A stretch of DNA of 7,857 nt from contig CP070771.1 in the NCBI GenBank assembly GCA_020345785.1, forward strand, positions 1,102,957-1,110,813. The letters run 5' to 3'. The translations under genes and the position numbers were made by a program. The notes beneath the pieces are model-generated. The model did not search any database and had not been told where the DNA came from. It saw nothing but the letters and a program-made list of their open reading frames with translations. Each line of letters opens with the position of its first letter. Position 1 is the stretch's first letter. Positions 5,739-7,857 of the stretch are shown here, one piece after another. This DNA comes from Desulfobacterales bacterium (GTDB lineage Bacteria > Desulfobacterota > Desulfobacteria > Desulfobacterales > JAFDCJ01).

Positions 5739-5756
5739 TTGATCGTTTACGATCAA
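5739..5756. repeat. 18-base inverted repeat after argJ
   Basis: TTGATCGT (5739-5746) and ACGATCAA (5749-5756) are perfect reverse complements separated by TT. The element lies 4 bases past the argJ stop, directly beside the heptamer repeat. There is no T-run on the minus strand after it, so it is not an obvious intrinsic terminator. It could be a protein-binding site or mRNA 3'-end structure. Confidence 0.4.
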
Positions 5757-5760
5757 TAGT

Positions 5761-6948
5761 TTATGTTCTATAATTCGCGTTAATCTTCACATAGTCGATG
5801 GAAAAATCGCAGGTGAAAACGCTGGCAGTCCCGCGGCCCATTTTCAGATCAACGGTAATTTCAAACTCCGGCTGCTTGAGAATTCGGGTGGCCTCAGCCT
5901 CGACCGCCTTGCCGCAGCCGATACCGTTTTGCACCATCAAAACCGGTCCGAATGCAATGTCGACTTTTTCAGGCACGAGCGGCACCCCCGCCCTACCGGC
6001 GGCTGCCAGAATTCTGCCCCAGTTGGCATCTTCGCCGAAAAGCGCCGTCTTGGTCAGATTGGAATTGGCTATCGTGTCGGCGATCCTGTGGGCCTCCTGA
6101 TCGGATGCGGCGCCCTTGACGACGATTTGCACCAGCTTGGTGGCCCCCTCGCCGTCCTTGATCAGCCACTTGGCCTGGGTGATCAGGACATCATCAAGAA
6201 CAGATTGAAACGCATGCCGCTGCGTCTGATTCTCGATGGCGATGCCGGACAAACCGTTTGCCATTAAAAGAACCGTATCGTTGGTGCTCGTATCACCATC
6301 GACCGTTATCCGGTTCATGGAGCGATCGACGGATGCGACCAGCATCTCATTGAGCACAGCCGCAGAAGCCTGAACATCGGTCATGACAAAACACAGCATG
6401 GTAGCCATATCCGGGCGGATCATGCCCGCCCCTTTGGCCACCGCCGCCACGGTAAAAGTTTTTCCCTCCAGTTCTCCTCGCCGGTTAACGACCTTCGGTA
6501 CGGTATCCGTTGTCATGATCGCCTCGGCGAGATCCAGAATACCTTCTGTATGCATGGCAGCGATCAGGCCCGGGACGGCAGCTTCTATTTTTTCAACAGG
6601 CAACGGCTCGCCGATAACGCCGGTAGAGGCCACCAGCATCTCCTCTTCGGCCACCCCGAGGCCGGCAGCGGCCGTTTGGGCCATCCGCAGTGCAGCCTGC
6701 ATGCCCTGCTCTCCGGTACAGCAGTTGGCATTACCGCTGTTCACAATAAGTCCACGGCACACGCCGGTGGTGACTCGCTGCCGGTCGAGCAGGACCGGTG
6801 CCGCCTGCACCAGATTGCGGGTAAACAATCCGGCCACATTGGCCGGCCGTTCCGAATAAAGAAGTCCCAGATCCTTGCGTCCGTTTTTTTTCAGTCCGCA
6901 GGCCACCCCTGCGGCCTTGAATCCCTGACATCCTAATTTTGCCATCAT
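5761..6948 (-). CDS. argJ: Glutamate N-acetyltransferase / ornithine acetyltransferase ArgJ
   Basis: ArgJ transfers the acetyl group from N-acetylornithine to glutamate, the recycling step of arginine biosynthesis in the cytoplasm. Some members also use acetyl-CoA and so catalyse the first step as well; which type this is cannot be told from sequence alone. The 395-residue precursor is of normal family length. It contains GMIRPDMATML, in which Thr183 is the expected autocleavage site and nucleophile, giving alpha (1-182) and beta (183-395) chains. GDTSTNDT, LFGEDANWGRI and the typical C-terminus DYVKINANYRT are also present. I chose ATG 6948 because GGGAG (6956-6960) lies 7 bases upstream; the adjacent ATG 6945 is an alternative. 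The open frame extends to 7035, but those residues are not ArgJ-like. The gene sits alone among arginine genes here, followed by a pseudouridine synthase. Confidence 0.97.
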   Translation of the reverse strand: MMAKLGCQGFKAAGVACGLKKNGRKDLGLLYSERPANVAGLFTRNLVQAAPVLLDRQRVTTGVCRGLIVNSGNANCCTGEQGMQAALRMAQTAAAGLGVAEEEMLVASTGVIGEPLPVEKIEAAVPGLIAAMHTEGILDLAEAIMTTDTVPKVVNRRGELEGKTFTVAAVAKGAGMIRPDMATMLCFVMTDVQASAAVLNEMLVASVDRSMNRITVDGDTSTNDTVLLMANGLSGIAIENQTQRHAFQSVLDDVLITQAKWLIKDGEGATKLVQIVVKGAASDQEAHRIADTIANSNLTKTALFGEDANWGRILAAAGRAGVPLVPEKVDIAFGPVLMVQNGIGCGKAVEAEATRILKQPEFEITVDLKMGRGTASVFTCDFSIDYVKINANYRT

Positions 6949-7007
6949 CCGACTTCTCCCGATTTTGCGCTTTGGATCGCATGGGTTAGTATCGAAATAA
7001 AGCGACC

Positions 7008-7035
7008 ATTTGACAGAATTCACAAATATTGTCAA
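7008..7035 (-). promoter_or_regulatory. Candidate argJ promoter
   Basis: On the minus strand, a perfect TTGACA (7035 to 7030) is followed after 16 bases by TCAAAT (7013 to 7008, 4 of 6). The predicted start near 7000 gives a leader of about 50 nt before the ATG at 6948. A reverse-oriented TTGACA at 7010-7015 makes this a TTGACA-N14-TGTCAA inverted repeat, and the hairpin at 7034-7054 abuts the -35 box. No full ARG-box palindrome is visible. Confidence 0.4.
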
Positions 7036-7054
7036 GCTGCATGATTTGCAGCTT
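7034..7054. repeat. 8-bp inverted repeat adjoining the argJ -35 box
   Basis: AAGCTGCA (7034-7041) and TGCAGCTT (7047-7054) are perfect reverse complements with a 5-base spacer. The inner edge toward argJ overlaps two bases of the candidate TTGACA. Position and symmetry suit an operator or an RNA hairpin at the end of the upstream transcript; no T-run follows on either strand. Confidence 0.4.
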
Positions 7055-7060
7055 TAAGAA

Positions 7061-7098
7061 CACGGCGAGTACCTTGCAGCGTCAACTAGCACGCCGTG
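7061..7098 (-). terminator. Possible weak terminator of the sigma-54 activator gene
   Basis: CACGGCG and CGCCGTG (7061-7067 and 7092-7098) can pair over 7 bp with a long 24-base loop. On the minus strand it is followed by TTCTTAAAG. It lies 63 bases after the activator stop. The large loop and poor T-run make termination uncertain. Confidence 0.25.
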
Positions 7099-7161
7099 CA
7101 TCGCCCGGGATGTCTTGAATGATTCCGTATCGATATCGCAAGCTTCTGCGCCAACTCAATT

Positions 7162-7857
7162 CTACAGCGTCTCCAATTTTTTGACCGAAATTCCGTACTT
7201 CCTCATTCGATATTGCAGGGTTTGCCGAGGAACACCCAAAATAGCGGCGGCTCCGTTAGCTCCACCCACGACACCCCCTGTATCCTTGAGGATACTGACG
7301 ATGTGCTGACGTTCCAATTCTTTCAATGTCATATGCTTTCTGCGGGTGGAAGTGCGCATTCCACTGAGCTGAGTATCTAATTCATTACCTGTTATTGTTT
7401 CTCCAGGCCGCAGAATGATTAACCGTTTGACAACATTTTTAAGTTCCCTGACATTGCCTGGCCATGGGTATTGTAACATGACTTTCCGACAGGATTTTGC
7501 AAATAACGGTGGCGACAGGTTCCGCTCTGCCGATTGTTGGGCCGCCAACTTTTCCATCAAGACCGGTATATCCTCCGGGCGCTCCCGCAGCGGGGGCACC
7601 GTGATTGTCACCGTGTTAATTCGATAATAAAGATCTGAACGAAAGCAATTGTTTTGCACAGCTTGCTCAAGGTCTTTATTCGTAGCCGACAGCAGGCGAA
7701 AATCTACAGTTTTCGGACGACTCTCACCCACCCGTTCAATGGTCCTGTCCTGAAGGACTTGAAGCAGCTTTGACTGTAGACCAATATCCAATTCACCGAT
7801 TTCATCCAGAAAAATAGTGCCTTTGTCAGCCATCTCGAATCGGCCCACCCGGTTCGT
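7162..7857 (-). CDS. Sigma-54-dependent transcriptional activator, C-terminal part (5' truncated by window edge)
   Basis: The visible 231 residues are the end of an NtrC-family enhancer-binding protein, which uses ATP hydrolysis to open promoter complexes formed by sigma-54 RNA polymerase. The fragment enters within the AAA+ domain just after where the GAFTGA loop would be (RVGRFEMADKG). It contains Walker B GTIFLDEI (13-20), the arginine-finger region RSDLYYRIN (73-81), and PPLRERPEDIP. YPWPGNVREL and a Fis-type helix-turn-helix at the C-terminus (about 198-221, AAILGVPRQTLQYRMRKYGI) follow. The frame is open to the last base of the window, so the sensory N-terminus and Walker A lie outside; the input signal and targets cannot be told. 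The stop is TAG at 7162-7164. It lies 213 bases upstream of argJ on the same strand, with promoter and hairpin candidates between, so it is probably a separate unit. Confidence 0.95.
   Translation of the reverse strand, partial: TNRVGRFEMADKGTIFLDEIGELDIGLQSKLLQVLQDRTIERVGESRPKTVDFRLLSATNKDLEQAVQNNCFRSDLYYRINTVTITVPPLRERPEDIPVLMEKLAAQQSAERNLSPPLFAKSCRKVMLQYPWPGNVRELKNVVKRLIILRPGETITGNELDTQLSGMRTSTRRKHMTLKELERQHIVSILKDTGGVVGGANGAAAILGVPRQTLQYRMRKYGISVKKLETL

Noticed and set aside
6383..6859. 158-codon plus-strand open frame opposite argJ
   Set aside because: It is antisense to strongly conserved argJ sequence, and the residue pattern reflects the complementary GC-rich codons.
7010..7027. TGAATTC-containing stretch considered as an ArgR (ARG box) site before argJ
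   Set aside because: Only one half-site resembles the TGAAT...ATTCA consensus; the second half is missing.

Overview
The window looks like a chromosomal stretch from a mesophilic Gram-negative bacterium, most plausibly a Desulfobacterota (deltaproteobacterial, Desulfobacterales-like) genome. The grounds are the mixture of genes (a lipoprotein lytic transglycosylase with LysM repeats, argJ instead of argA/argE, a sigma-54 activator, an AAA_28-type P-loop protein), moderate GC in genes against very AT-rich spacers, and intergenic heptanucleotide-period repeats. This placement is inference; no rRNA or lineage-specific marker is present.

Layout. Bases 1-454 carry two tRNA genes on the minus strand, tRNA-Thr(UGU) then tRNA-Tyr(GUA), both with encoded CCA and separated by an unusually long structured spacer. 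Bases 455-1222 are an AT-rich stretch with no convincing gene; its right part holds a good sigma-54-type promoter candidate, a pair of direct repeats and a TTGACA-type promoter candidate, all pointing at the next gene. Bases 1223-3049 (+) encode an MltD-like membrane-bound lytic transglycosylase. Bases 3264-4025 (+) encode a classical short-chain dehydrogenase, followed by a 448-base gap with two hairpins, a heptamer repeat and a possible 41-codon minus-strand ORF. Bases 4474-4998 (+) encode a small AAA_28-like P-loop NTPase whose 3' end overlaps, tail to tail by 15 bases, a minus-strand rRNA pseudouridine synthase (4984-5685). Upstream of that on the minus strand lies argJ (5761-6948), then the C-terminal part of a sigma-54-dependent activator (7162 to the right edge, 5' end outside the window).

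How the genes relate. They do not form one pathway: cell-wall turnover, a redox enzyme, an uncharacterised NTPase, rRNA modification, arginine biosynthesis and a regulator sit side by side, mostly as single-gene units. argJ and the pseudouridine synthase are codirectional, 75 bases apart, and could be cotranscribed. I see no CRISPR array, transposase, phage gene or toxin-antitoxin pair, and no clear new multi-gene system. The most interesting material is non-coding: the sigma-54-like promoter before mltD, the recurrent heptamer-period spacers, the small ORF-plus-hairpin at 4129-4291, and the palindromic control-region candidates near argJ.
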